In this document: positions 34,978-44,022 of the stretch, one piece after another
Layout: every line of letters starts with the position of its first letter
Numbering within the stretch: position 1 is the stretch's first letter
Source: Zhuqueibacter pondensis
Lineage (GTDB): Bacteria > Zhuqueibacterota > Zhuqueibacteria > Zhuqueibacterales > Zhuqueibacteraceae
Length of the DNA stretch: 64,000 nucleotides
Assembly (NCBI GenBank): GCA_034505955.1
Contig: JAPDQK010000003.1
Span: 62,001 to 126,000 of the forward strand
Direction: 5' to 3'
The notes under the pieces: model-generated
What the model was told of the DNA's origin: nothing
What the model saw: the letters and a program-made list of their open reading frames with translations, nothing else
The model's database searches: none
Program-made: the position numbers and the translations under genes

Positions 34978-36378
34978 TTATTTTGCATTCTGCAACCAGC
35001 CGCCGGAAAACCCCGCACGCTGCAAGCCGTGCACAATGTGCGGATTCTTCTTCATCACATTCCAAACGAAATCGTTGCGCAAATTTTCGATCATGATCGC
35101 GATCGGACCCTGATCGATGCCGAGGTAATCGTGATCGAACCAGCCGTTGGGTGTTCTCGGCGTGACATAAGTCGGATTGAAGGAATCGAGAAAACCGTAT
35201 TTTCCCCAAAGCAGTGTACCGTATAAGGCGCGCATGGCTTTGAGCGCGGGAACGCAAATCTCCGGTGCAAATGCCACCGAGCCGCCGGCAGCCGTGGGCG
35301 CAATGGTGCCGTCATCCTCGACCCAATCGAATGAAACCCCGCGCGCGCGATAAGACCAAAACCGGCGTTGGCGTCCATCGACTACAAATGTCGTATCCTT
35401 CGGTCCATCACAGGCCGTGAAGCCCCAAATATTTTCGCCGTAATCACGATAGGCCCGTGGATTTTCTCGTGCATATCTTTGCTGGCTCAAAGTCGCGCGT
35501 CTTGAATTCTCGAAGTAGTCGAGTCCCTTCCTTCTCATGTAATCGTCTCGAATACCGCGAAAGTCGATCCAGCAGTGCGAATATTGATGGCCGAACAACG
35601 GGCCAAAGCTGACGAACTCGAGGCCGTAATACTCGGCCCACACATAAGGCTTGGTCCACGTTTGCCACACGTTTTCAGGAACCGGATGTGTCGGCGAGCC
35701 GAGCGCGAGAATGTACAAAATCATCGCTTCGTCGTAGCCATCCCAGATATGCTCGCCGAAGCCGTGTTTGGGCCGCCACGCGGTTTTGATGCCGTTGGTA
35801 TCGGCCATGAACCAATTCCAATCCGCGCGAAAATAGAGTGAATCGGCGAGGGCGCGAATTTCCTGCTCCACTTGATTGTCGCCATCGAAATAAGATTGCG
35901 CAAACAGCACGCCCGCCAACAAAAGCGCCGTGTCAATTGAAGACAGCTCGCAATTCCATTCGCGTGTACCCGAGGGAATTTTGAGAAAATGATAGAAAAA
36001 TCCCTTGTAGCCCGCAACGTTGTCGGGCTGATCACTTTGTGGAAGTTGCCAGAAAAATCGCAGCGTGTTCAACGTGCGCTGCGCTGCTTCTGATCTGGTA
36101 ATGAGCTGGCGTTCGGCGGCAATCGGATAAGCGGTGAGCGCAAAACCAACCGCCGCGACGCTGGATGGACTCGGCGAGGGCCAGCGGTCGGGCGTCAAGC
36201 CGGTGGCTTGGTCCGTGGTTTCGAGAAAGAATTTTAGCGTTCGAGCTTGCAAGGTGTCGAGAAAAGGATCCCAGGAGACAGAAGCAGTGGCAGTTTGAGT
36301 CCGTGGCGTTTTTTCTTGACAGCCAGCCAATAAAGTCGCAGGCAAGAAAGCAAGGCAAAATATCCAAATTGTCTTCAT
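34978..36378 (-). CDS. GH144-like (PF10091) glucanase lipoprotein
   Basis: About 466 residues. Lipobox LATLLAG-C-type signal (LAFLPATLLAGC). The whole mature part is the PF10091 glucoamylase-like (alpha/alpha)6 domain: VGFALTAYPIAAERQLITRSEA, FYHFLKIPSGTREWNCELSS, DTALLLAGVLFAQSYF, YDEAMILYILALGSPTHPVP, FGPLFGHQYSHCWIDFRG, WGFTACDGP, DDGTIAPTAAGGS and DYLGIDQGPIAIMIEN. Characterised members include endo-beta-1,2-glucanases (GH144); specificity here is inferred. AAGGA lies upstream of ATG 36378 (TTG 36387 rejected). It lies 56 bp downstream of the GH94 gene, likely one operon. Confidence 0.85.
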   Translation of the reverse strand: MKTIWIFCLAFLPATLLAGCQEKTPRTQTATASVSWDPFLDTLQARTLKFFLETTDQATGLTPDRWPSPSPSSVAAVGFALTAYPIAAERQLITRSEAAQRTLNTLRFFWQLPQSDQPDNVAGYKGFFYHFLKIPSGTREWNCELSSIDTALLLAGVLFAQSYFDGDNQVEQEIRALADSLYFRADWNWFMADTNGIKTAWRPKHGFGEHIWDGYDEAMILYILALGSPTHPVPENVWQTWTKPYVWAEYYGLEFVSFGPLFGHQYSHCWIDFRGIRDDYMRRKGLDYFENSRRATLSQQRYARENPRAYRDYGENIWGFTACDGPKDTTFVVDGRQRRFWSYRARGVSFDWVEDDGTIAPTAAGGSVAFAPEICVPALKAMRALYGTLLWGKYGFLDSFNPTYVTPRTPNGWFDHDYLGIDQGPIAIMIENLRNDFVWNVMKKNPHIVHGLQRAGFSGGWLQNAK

Positions 36379-36434
36379 TGCGGACAATCCTTTTTTTGCG
36401 CAGCAAAATCAATTTCCTGAATATTCTGGCAGCA

Positions 36435-38837
36435 TTAATTCTCCCTTTCTGGCTTGCCCAGCGTCACCACGATCCGATGCGTCGATCCCGCTGCAAATAC
36501 CGGTAGTGCCGGCTTCGACGCGCCGAATTCATATTTCTTGCCATCGATCAAAATCTCCTTAACCCTGCCGTTCACGTGCTCGGGATTTTTTACTTCGATG
36601 AGATAAGTTGCATCACGGAAACGGCGACGAAGTTTGAACCCCTCCCACGCTGAGGGGATGCACGGATCAACCATCAAGCCTTCATCAGTCGGGCGGATGC
36701 CGAGAATCCATTCCAAGCCGGCTTTGAAGAGCCAGGCGGCCGAGCCGGAATACCAAGTCCAACCGCCACGGCCATAGAATTTTGAATCGGGGCCTTCGAT
36801 GTTGCCTGGCGTAACATACGGCTCGGCAAAATATTCATCGGGGTTTTTGCCGCGATGAATGGGATTGATTTTGGAAAACATTCTGTACGCTGTTTCGCCA
36901 CGGCCCAACATGGCTTCGGCAATCACCGCCCACGTTGCGGCGTGCGTGTACACGCCACCGTTTTCGCGCATGCCGGCGGCGTAACGGGTCAAATAGCCAA
37001 TGTGCCTGTCCGGCGTTTTGTATCCCGGATACAACAACAGCGGACCGGCTTGGTACTCCAGCTTCTGCTCGACTTGATTCATCACCTGCTCTGCACGCTC
37101 GCGATCAGCGACACCGCCAATGACCGCCCACGTCTGTGCGTTGAGATAGATTTGCCCTTCGACATTTTCTTTGCTGCCGATCTTCTCGCCGGAGTCTTTG
37201 GTGGCGCGATAATACCATTCCCCATCCCAAGCATGCGCGTTGAGTGCCTGTTTCAAACGTTGCGCGCGTTCACGATAGCTGCGAGCATGTTCCGTCTCGC
37301 CGCGCTTTTCCGCGACGACGGCAAAATCGTTCAGAATGAGATGCAAAAAATGCCCGAGCCAAACCGATTCGCCCTTCATGTCCAAACCGACGGCGCTCAA
37401 GCCATCATTCCAATCACATGCGCCAATCAGCGGCAGCCCGCGCGCGCTGAAGCGTTCCAATGCCTTGTTGATGGCGCGCACACAATGATCGTAGAGCGAA
37501 GCCGGAGTTTGATCATCGACAAACCGTTCGCGGCAGTCCAGAATTCCCAGATCGTTGGTTTCGTTCAAATAACTCATCACGACGAACGGCAGCCACAGAA
37601 GATTGTCGCTGATTGGATTATGCAAGCCAATCTCCGAAATCGGATGCCACCAGTGATACACGGTGCCATCTTTGAATTGATGCCGTGCGTGCAAGAGAAT
37701 TTGTTTTTTCGTCTGCTCGGAATCAATCGGCAGGAAAATTTGGCTGTCCTGCAATTGATCGCGAAAACCGAAGGCGCCGCCGGTTTGATAGTACGCCGTG
37801 CGTCCCCATAACCGGCCGGAGATGGCCTGATATTTCAGCCAGGTGTTGAGCATGAGGTTCATCGCATCGTCGGGCGTGTCAATTTCAACCGTGCTCAACA
37901 AAGCCTGCCAACGTCGACTGACATTTTCCAATGCCGTATCAACTTCGGCCGGCGTCCGATACTTGGCGATGAGGTGCGCCGCTTCATCCCGTGATTTCGC
38001 TGCGCCGAGTGTAAAGATGAGCGCTTTCTCCCCACCAGGCTCGAGCGTGAGGTTGATTTGCAGGCTGGCGATGTGATCGAGCCAATTGCCAACGCGTTTC
38101 CTGAGTTTGCCTTCGCGCACGGCTTCCGGCAGGCGTTGATTGCCGTACATGCCGAGAAAAGTTTCCTTGTCGCTGTCGAATGCATCAGGTTTCACATTGA
38201 CCGAATGAAACGCCACGTAGCCCCACTCGGCATTCCAGTGGCCGCGTTCGGTTGGAATTTCCCACAACCGTTTCGTCGCGAGCAGAGCGTTGAGCTTGGT
38301 GTCGTAGCTTGTTTCGATGAACGATTTGTGGAACTCGCGGTGCCAGTCCGGTGCGTGGCCGAGGCACCATTCAAAGAAAGAAAACAGGCTCAACGTCTTC
38401 GGCTTTTTCGTTGTGTTCCGCAGTGTCAGCTTCCAAATTTCCAACGGTTCGTCGTTGGGGACAAACAGCAGCAACTCAGAATCTATTCCAAAATTCGAGG
38501 ATGCGATCACGCTGTAGCCGAGGCCGTGCCGGCACACGTAACGCTCCGGCTCATGACAGACCGGCTTCCATCCGGCGGACCAAATGTTGCCCTTTTCATC
38601 GCGGAGATAAATGTACTTGCCCCATTCATCTTTGATCAGATCCTGCTCCCAGCGCGTAATGCGATTGAGCTGCGCATGTGTACGCCAACTGTAGCCGCTG
38701 CCGGTTTGCGAGACGATGATGCCGTAATCGCCGTTGCTGATGACGTTGATCCACGGCCGTGGCGTGCGTGGGGTGGTGATGATGTATTCTTTTCCGTTTT
38801 CAGAAAAATAACCGTATTTCGTCTTGAAGCTTTTCAA
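36435..38837 (-). CDS. GH94 phosphorylase-like enzyme
   Basis: About 800 residues, no signal peptide, so cytoplasmic. GH94 features: KYGYFSENGKEYIITTPRTP at the N-terminus, RHGLGYSVIAS, YYQTGGAFGFRDQLQDS, HWWHPISEIGLHNPISDNLL, the general-acid Asp in GACDWNDGLSAVG (about residue 475), GESVWLGHFLH, RENGGVYTHAATWAVIAEA and GRGGWTWYSGSAAWLF. GH94 enzymes phosphorolyse beta-glucosides such as cellobiose; the FGFRDQLQDS/ISDNLLWLP block also resembles the GH94 part of cyclic beta-1,2-glucan synthases. No ATG start exists; TTG 38837 has GAGAGGA upstream, TTG 38861 is the alternative. First gene of the set with GH144. Confidence 0.88.
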   Translation of the reverse strand: MKSFKTKYGYFSENGKEYIITTPRTPRPWINVISNGDYGIIVSQTGSGYSWRTHAQLNRITRWEQDLIKDEWGKYIYLRDEKGNIWSAGWKPVCHEPERYVCRHGLGYSVIASSNFGIDSELLLFVPNDEPLEIWKLTLRNTTKKPKTLSLFSFFEWCLGHAPDWHREFHKSFIETSYDTKLNALLATKRLWEIPTERGHWNAEWGYVAFHSVNVKPDAFDSDKETFLGMYGNQRLPEAVREGKLRKRVGNWLDHIASLQINLTLEPGGEKALIFTLGAAKSRDEAAHLIAKYRTPAEVDTALENVSRRWQALLSTVEIDTPDDAMNLMLNTWLKYQAISGRLWGRTAYYQTGGAFGFRDQLQDSQIFLPIDSEQTKKQILLHARHQFKDGTVYHWWHPISEIGLHNPISDNLLWLPFVVMSYLNETNDLGILDCRERFVDDQTPASLYDHCVRAINKALERFSARGLPLIGACDWNDGLSAVGLDMKGESVWLGHFLHLILNDFAVVAEKRGETEHARSYRERAQRLKQALNAHAWDGEWYYRATKDSGEKIGSKENVEGQIYLNAQTWAVIGGVADRERAEQVMNQVEQKLEYQAGPLLLYPGYKTPDRHIGYLTRYAAGMRENGGVYTHAATWAVIAEAMLGRGETAYRMFSKINPIHRGKNPDEYFAEPYVTPGNIEGPDSKFYGRGGWTWYSGSAAWLFKAGLEWILGIRPTDEGLMVDPCIPSAWEGFKLRRRFRDATYLIEVKNPEHVNGRVKEILIDGKKYEFGASKPALPVFAAGSTHRIVVTLGKPEREN

Positions 38838-38892
38838 GGTTGTCCTCTCCCGCTTATACAAGCCGTCGGTCGGTTCGATTTAAAGCCGCCAA

Positions 38893-38921
38893 TTGACTTT
38901 CCATGTTCTATTTACTATATT
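38893..38921 (+). promoter_or_regulatory. Sigma-70-type promoter of TA pair 1
   Basis: TTGACT (38893-38898), 17-nt spacer, TATATT (38916-38921), followed by the palindrome at 38919-38949 and the antitoxin-like start codon. Confidence 0.7.
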
Positions 38922-38949
38922 TAAATGTGTTGCAATTTTTCATTTAAAT
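38919..38949 (+). promoter_or_regulatory. Putative operator of TA pair 1
   Basis: Perfect 9-bp inverted repeat ATTTAAATG (38919-38927) and CATTTAAAT (38941-38949) with a 13-bp spacer. It overlaps the -10 box and spans the expected transcription start, a position suited to autorepression by a TA complex. Function inferred. Confidence 0.5.
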
Positions 38950-38962
38950 GGAGCAATTTTTC

Positions 38963-39232
38963 ATGGAAACAAAAATCACTCTTGATGATCTTATTGAAGA
39001 CCTTGTCGCCGTTGAGCCTTTGCTGCTGAATTATGAAAAAAAGTACAGAGTTCGTACTCCTGATTTTTACAAGCTCTATAAACAAGGCAAACTGGAAGAA
39101 CGCTGGGATTTTATTGACTGGGCCAGCCTCTACGAGATCAAATTGGATCGTGAACAAGCCTATCAAGCCTTGATCGGTGAAGCCTTGCAAAATCTTCCGC
39201 TCAGAGAAGAGCTTGTTTTACAGGAAACTTGA
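38963..39232 (+). CDS. Antitoxin-like small protein, partner of TumE-family toxin (pair 1)
   Basis: 89 residues, acidic and helical: ITLDDLIEDLVAVEPLLLNY, EKKYRVRTPDFYKLYKQGKL, DWASLYEIKLDREQAYQAL. It aligns along its length with the protein at 52178-52450. ATG 38963 is preferred: GGAG lies upstream and the alignment with the paralogue begins there; ATG 38948 lies inside the palindrome. It precedes the TumE-like gene by 5 bp. No recognisable DNA-binding domain, so its antitoxin role rests on context. Confidence 0.72.
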   Translation: METKITLDDLIEDLVAVEPLLLNYEKKYRVRTPDFYKLYKQGKLEERWDFIDWASLYEIKLDREQAYQALIGEALQNLPLREELVLQET

Positions 39233-39237
39233 TACTT

Positions 39238-39657
39238 ATGGCGAATCCATTAGCCAGTGCCGAGAGCTATGAGAATTTTGTCTATTTGCTTCAGCAACGT
39301 TTTCCACCGATCAAGATCTCAACGCTCGTTCTGAAAAGGACTGGAAAACTGTTTGCCGAGCTTTCCGGGCAAATTTTCTTTGACAACAAGATCCGCATTT
39401 TTGTCAAAGAACGCGTCGATTTCAAAAATGCCGTAATCAAAGGTTATGGCTACGAAATTTGGCGCGGCAATGAGAAGCTTTATTGGTACGATTCACAAGA
39501 GCATCCCAATGATCCTACTCTCGCCAGCACCCACCCTCATCATAAACACATTCCACCGGATATTAAACACCATCGCATCCCTGCGCCGCACTTGTCTTTT
39601 GATCAACCCAATCTTCCGTTTTTGATTGAAGAAGTCATCAAGAACTTGTTGGCATAG
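39238..39657 (+). CDS. TumE-family (DUF6516) toxin-like protein (pair 1)
   Basis: 139 residues. The C-terminal half carries the signature of TumE/DUF6516 proteins: KLYWYDSQEHPNDPTLASTH, HPHHKHIPPDIKHHRIPAPH, then PNLPFLIEEVIKNLL. Dense His residues suggest a nuclease-like or metal-binding site, but the biochemical activity is not something I can read from sequence. ATG 39238 with AGGAA upstream is preferred over TTG 39229. It is co-transcribed with the preceding small gene and is paralogous to 52447-52866. Confidence 0.8.
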   Translation: MANPLASAESYENFVYLLQQRFPPIKISTLVLKRTGKLFAELSGQIFFDNKIRIFVKERVDFKNAVIKGYGYEIWRGNEKLYWYDSQEHPNDPTLASTHPHHKHIPPDIKHHRIPAPHLSFDQPNLPFLIEEVIKNLLA

Positions 39658-39752
39658 CCAAACAGCTCTCAAAGTTCAGAAGATGACGAGTTCAATCAAA
39701 GGCAATCTATCTGATGGCGTTAAAGACGATGGAAATGCCCGATGCGTGTATT

Positions 39753-41951
39753 TTAACTCCCATCCTCCACAAACCCCACCTTCTCCAACATCGGCGGAAT
39801 CTCCGGATTCGACATGAACAACTTCCAAATCAATCCGGTGCGATAATTTTCGATCATTACGACGATCGGCGCTTGGTTCAGGGCCATGTTCACGTCCTCG
39901 AACCAGTTCTGGGTGAGATTGAAGCCGTCGCGGAAGCCGTAAATGCCCCAGAGCTTGCTGCCGTGCTCATAATAAAAATGTTTGAGCGCGGCCATGGACT
40001 CTTGGGGAGTATATGGAAACGAAGCGAGACTGGCCATGCAATTGATGGTGCCGTTCTCTTCGCGCGGATTCGGCCTGCCGCCGCCGGAGTTGACGCCGGC
40101 GGATAGCCCCCAGCAACTTTCGCCAAAACCCACGCGCCGGTTGGGATTCGCGATGCAATACGCGCGGTTGATGAGCGCGAGGTTGCGATTGTTTTTGAAG
40201 TAATTCGTGTAGCGATCTTTCTTTCCGCGCGGATCGAAGCCCATGAACGAAAAGTGTGTGAAGAAAAGATCACCGCCGGTGCCCACGCCGACATCGAGCT
40301 TGATGCCGAAATAGGTGTTGCCATTTGTATAATGATCACCCTGCGTGGTTCGGCCCCAGCCTTGGCGATAGCGCACCGCCAGATCGGATTGGCCGGCCCA
40401 GCCGGTATGATACAGGCTCGCGGGCACCGCATGCGTGGGCGAGGCGATGGCCAGCAGGTAAACAATCATGGTTTCATTCCATCCGACCAAGGGATGGCTG
40501 ATGTGCCACGCGTGATCGGGCGACCAATGCCAATAAAGGAAATCACTCTCCGGCGCTTTGCGATACCAATCCCACTCGACGGTTTTCCAAAGTTCCGTGA
40601 TCGTCTCGCGAATCTCGGCCTCGGTTTTCGTCGCGCGATTGAAATATTGCCGCACGACGAGCAGGCCTTGTACGAGAAACGCAGTTTCAACAAGATCACC
40701 GCCGTCATCATACTTTCCGAAATATGGGATCACTTTGCCGGTGCGGCCATCCAGGAAATGCGGCCAGGCACCGTGAAAGCGATCTGCGCTTTTGAGAAAG
40801 CGCACGATTTTCAACATGCGCTCCACAGCCTGCGGCCGCGTGATGAAGCCGCGTTCGACCGCAACGACCAGCGCCATGATCCCAAAACCGGAGGACCCGA
40901 CTGCAACAAGATTTTCATCACCAGGGAGAATCTCGATGGCCATGCCCGCATGCGGATGCGCAGCTTCCCAATAATAACGAAAGCAGGCTTCTTGCACCAT
41001 CGTGAGCAGTTCTTCATCGTTCATCTGTCGCGTGGTGGCACTGGCTGCAGATGAAAGCGCGGATTCATGATCATGCGCATCGAGCGCACTGATTTTGTAG
41101 TACGCCGTCTTGCCTTGCGTGCCAATGAAATCCACGTAGCGCATGAGATGGCCTTTTTGCATGCCGATCGGCGTGTAGGTTTTGCCATCCCACGAACGAT
41201 AAATCTTGTAGCTGAACGGATTGGCTTCGTTGTTGATCTGCCAGGTCAAATCGATGTGGCTGTCGAATCCTTTTGCGGCCAGGCCGCCCGGCGTTGCCGG
41301 CGCATGGCCGTCGTTGGTTGTGTCATCCCCAATTCTCACCTCATCAATGTACAACGTGTGTTCTTTTCCATCATCGAGACCCTGAATGAAAAAAATGCTC
41401 GTCAGGCGACGCAAATCGAAAATGAATTCATCGGTCGAGTTGACCAGTGGGACGAAGGCGGTGACGGGCAATTTGATTTGAACCCAGTGCTGCGCCGGCA
41501 GCTTTTCGAGAGAGCCGATGAGCTTGATATCGGGCGTTACGGCGCCACGGGCATCTTGCAACGCGATCAGCGGCGACTCTTCACGCGAAAGTTCGGTTTC
41601 CGAATAACAACGCAAAAACAACGTATTGCCGGAGAACTCGAAGCGCCGGCCATAATGCGAGACCACTTTCAGTGCCATGCGCCAATCGCCGCCGAATTGC
41701 GAATTCCATTTCAGGCGCAGGGAATTGGGGGGAGTGAAAAATTTCTGATCCTCGACCGGAAATTTACCTGCAACAATCTCCAGCGTGCTGGGCGCGACGG
41801 CGCTGCCGTGACTATGGTAATAAAAACGATCAGCAAGACTGTTATCGAAGATCACGTGACGGTCATATTCCGATTGCGCACATAAAACTCCGGTCATACC
41901 GATCGTGAATGTCGTGCTGATTGCGAGCAAGAACTTCACGCGCCGGCTCAT
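39753..41951 (-). CDS. GH144-like (PF10091) secreted glucanase with N-terminal CBM- and FN3-like domains
   Basis: About 732 residues from ATG 41951, which starts a signal peptide (VKFLLAISTTFTIGMTGVLC, then AQ); the frame continues to a GTG at 42044. N-terminal jelly-roll-like domain (about 25-215: NSLRLKWNSQFGGDWRMALK, HTLYIDEVRIGDD), a fibronectin-III domain (about 225-310), and the PF10091 catalytic domain (about 315-730): VGSSGFGIMALVVAVERGFI, HFLDGRTGKVIPYF, GWNETMIVYLLAIASPTHAV, FTHFSFMGFDPRG, ESCWGLSAG and NQAPIVVMIENYRTGLIW. The DQGP of typical members is NQAP here, and DDGTIAPTA is ENGTINCMA, so specificity may differ from the other two copies. Confidence 0.85.
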   Translation of the reverse strand: MSRRVKFLLAISTTFTIGMTGVLCAQSEYDRHVIFDNSLADRFYYHSHGSAVAPSTLEIVAGKFPVEDQKFFTPPNSLRLKWNSQFGGDWRMALKVVSHYGRRFEFSGNTLFLRCYSETELSREESPLIALQDARGAVTPDIKLIGSLEKLPAQHWVQIKLPVTAFVPLVNSTDEFIFDLRRLTSIFFIQGLDDGKEHTLYIDEVRIGDDTTNDGHAPATPGGLAAKGFDSHIDLTWQINNEANPFSYKIYRSWDGKTYTPIGMQKGHLMRYVDFIGTQGKTAYYKISALDAHDHESALSSAASATTRQMNDEELLTMVQEACFRYYWEAAHPHAGMAIEILPGDENLVAVGSSGFGIMALVVAVERGFITRPQAVERMLKIVRFLKSADRFHGAWPHFLDGRTGKVIPYFGKYDDGGDLVETAFLVQGLLVVRQYFNRATKTEAEIRETITELWKTVEWDWYRKAPESDFLYWHWSPDHAWHISHPLVGWNETMIVYLLAIASPTHAVPASLYHTGWAGQSDLAVRYRQGWGRTTQGDHYTNGNTYFGIKLDVGVGTGGDLFFTHFSFMGFDPRGKKDRYTNYFKNNRNLALINRAYCIANPNRRVGFGESCWGLSAGVNSGGGRPNPREENGTINCMASLASFPYTPQESMAALKHFYYEHGSKLWGIYGFRDGFNLTQNWFEDVNMALNQAPIVVMIENYRTGLIWKLFMSNPEIPPMLEKVGFVEDGS

Positions 41952-42223
41952 TTCCACAACGGCAGGAATCCATGTGTTGCGAAAGCAGGTCAATGACCAC
42001 CGGCGCAGGTATGGTATTCCGGGATCAAATGGTTCGTTAATCACGTGTTACCAGTAGTTTCCGCTTTTTTTGTAATGAAATTGCCAATCGAAATTTGCGG
42101 CATTGAATCTGGCCGGCAACCAATCGCCTCGCAACAGCGATAAACGACGCACCGCCGCGAATGTCTGGACCCGGCAGAGAAGATTTTCAAAATCAAAAGA
42201 ATCTTTACACACCAGTCCGGATC

Positions 42224-42736
42224 TCATTGATTCTGTCGGCCGAAATCAAAAAGCTTGTAAAGCGCGATATGATAATGGCTCACCACTTCTTCAAGCAATG
42301 TATCGCGCACGACCAGCAATAAATCTCCGGCAAATTTATCCGCTTGAAAAGCACAGATGATTTGACTCACCAGCGGCTCGAAGCCATGATTATTCAACTC
42401 CAAGGGACCAATTTCATCAATAATCAACCAACGCGGATGCTCTTTGAGCGCGGCGCCGAGGAGGAGCCGGGCTCTTGCGAAGGCGGACTGATAAAAAGTA
42501 AACCTGCCAATCGTTACCTGATCTTCGCCGGCAGTGGACTCGCGCTCAGCCTGAAAGGGGAAAAACTCACGCGCGGCAATATCATACAACTTGCGGATGC
42601 CGTTTACCTCCGGTGTCAGAATGCCGGCGACATTATCTTTTCCGGCGAGCCAATTCATCAGGGCTGTTGTCTTGCCACTGCGAATGGGGCCGGAATAAAT
42701 GTAGATCGGCTTTCCTGTCGCAACCCTCATCGCCAT
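42224..42736 (-). CDS. THEP1-like NTPase (PF03266-type)
   Basis: 170 residues. P-loop GPIRSGKTT (16-24), Walker B WLIIDEIGPLEL (about 103-114), LTPEV after the P-loop and a C-terminal LLLVVRDTLLEEVVSHY. These match THEP1-family nucleoside-triphosphatases. Its start lies 2 bp after the stop of the membrane-protein gene at 42739, so the two are coupled. Function may be to energise or regulate the membrane partner; that is inference. Confidence 0.8.
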   Translation of the reverse strand: MAMRVATGKPIYIYSGPIRSGKTTALMNWLAGKDNVAGILTPEVNGIRKLYDIAAREFFPFQAERESTAGEDQVTIGRFTFYQSAFARARLLLGAALKEHPRWLIIDEIGPLELNNHGFEPLVSQIICAFQADKFAGDLLLVVRDTLLEEVVSHYHIALYKLFDFGRQNQ

Positions 42737-42738
42737 GA

Positions 42739-43851
42739 TTAAAAGACATCCAACTTCTCCGGGGTTTGTTCAACGAGGGCCGGTTGGTTTTCGCCTGGTG
42801 AGGTGGCACGGTCGAATGTCAAGGCAAACATAATCAATGCCATCAGAAACTCCTTCCACCGGTGCCAGCCTTTTTTGTCCGCAGTCTCCGGCCACAGCAG
42901 TTTCGCATATTTTTTGAACTGGGGGAAGAGCAGCAGGGCATTCTCGATTTCTTCGCGGTACAGGCTTTTTTTGTGCTTGAGAAAACGCTGCAGAAGTTTC
43001 ATGAGCAGCGGTGCTGCCACGAAGACCCAGAATCCAAGAACCACCAACACACGCAAAACCACATATAATACTTTAACATATCTGTTTGTCACCGGTACCA
43101 GCAGCATCGACGTTGCTGCGATGATGAAGAGCAGCAGCATGAATTTTGCCGGTTTGCGTTTCCACCATGGCGGGCGTGAATTCCCGGTGTCGTACCGGAG
43201 AGTGGCGGTCATCGCTCTTGTTGCAGAAGCAGCCACCGGATGGCGCAAGGCACTTCGAATCTCTCGAGGGAGAACACCGGCAAGCCATCCGACAAAAATA
43301 CCGGCAAAAACATGAATTCCAACGTAGAGACCGATCAGCCACAAGCTGGCTCTGAAGTTGGCTGCAGCAGCCATCACCCCGAATTGTTGCGCAACATAAT
43401 TGAAGAAGATGTCGATGGATTCCCAAATTGAATTGCCATAGATGATGGTCACAACCAGCAGTCGTTGGAAAGCCGTTTCGAGCATGCTGATCATTCCCAG
43501 CAGCAATGCCGCCAGGCGCAGATTGGACAAAAGGGCGAAGAGCATGGCACCCGCCAGCGCTTGAAAACTCACCGCAAAGTAGGCCAGCAGCGGCGAGTGC
43601 GGGCTGACCATGATTTTGATGATCAGCACGATGGTGGTCGCTTTCAGAATGGCGGGCGTGCGTTTTTCCGCAAAGTATGCGATCAGGGTAATGAGCACGA
43701 TGGCGACACTGCCAACAAAAATTCCTGTGAATGGGCTGTTGACAGCGTGCAAAATGCCGCCCAGACCGGCTTCATTCAAAGCCCACAGCGCTGTCAGCCG
43801 TTCCACCGCGACCTCAGAATTGTTTTTGTCGAACGAAGTCGTTATTTTCAT
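42739..43851 (-). CDS. Polytopic membrane protein, partner of THEP1-like NTPase
   Basis: About 370 residues from ATG 43851 (the frame begins at a TTG 43902 but that stretch is not hydrophobic). Around seven helices in two blocks: about 38-170 and about 237-350, with a soluble loop between them. The C-terminal half carries a cytoplasmic-looking amphipathic segment (LYREEIENALLLFPQFKKYA) and ends in a helix plus charged tail. I cannot assign a family; the two-block layout and NTPase partner are compatible with a transport unit, without proof. The gene lies downstream of the triad-2 PorV gene. Confidence 0.7.
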   Translation of the reverse strand: MKITTSFDKNNSEVAVERLTALWALNEAGLGGILHAVNSPFTGIFVGSVAIVLITLIAYFAEKRTPAILKATTIVLIIKIMVSPHSPLLAYFAVSFQALAGAMLFALLSNLRLAALLLGMISMLETAFQRLLVVTIIYGNSIWESIDIFFNYVAQQFGVMAAAANFRASLWLIGLYVGIHVFAGIFVGWLAGVLPREIRSALRHPVAASATRAMTATLRYDTGNSRPPWWKRKPAKFMLLLFIIAATSMLLVPVTNRYVKVLYVVLRVLVVLGFWVFVAAPLLMKLLQRFLKHKKSLYREEIENALLLFPQFKKYAKLLWPETADKKGWHRWKEFLMALIMFALTFDRATSPGENQPALVEQTPEKLDVF

Positions 43852-44022
43852 TCCGTTACAGTGAAGTCCTGCGCTGGCACCCTTCTCGTCATATGTATTC
43901 AAAAACTTTTGTTCCCGAGCTGTACGTGAGAACGCCGGCTTTCACCGAGTTGCCTGGCAAAAAAGGAAATAAAAAATCGCAGTCTGAAAACCTGGTGTAG
44001 TTCATGACAAGCATTGGGTCAC

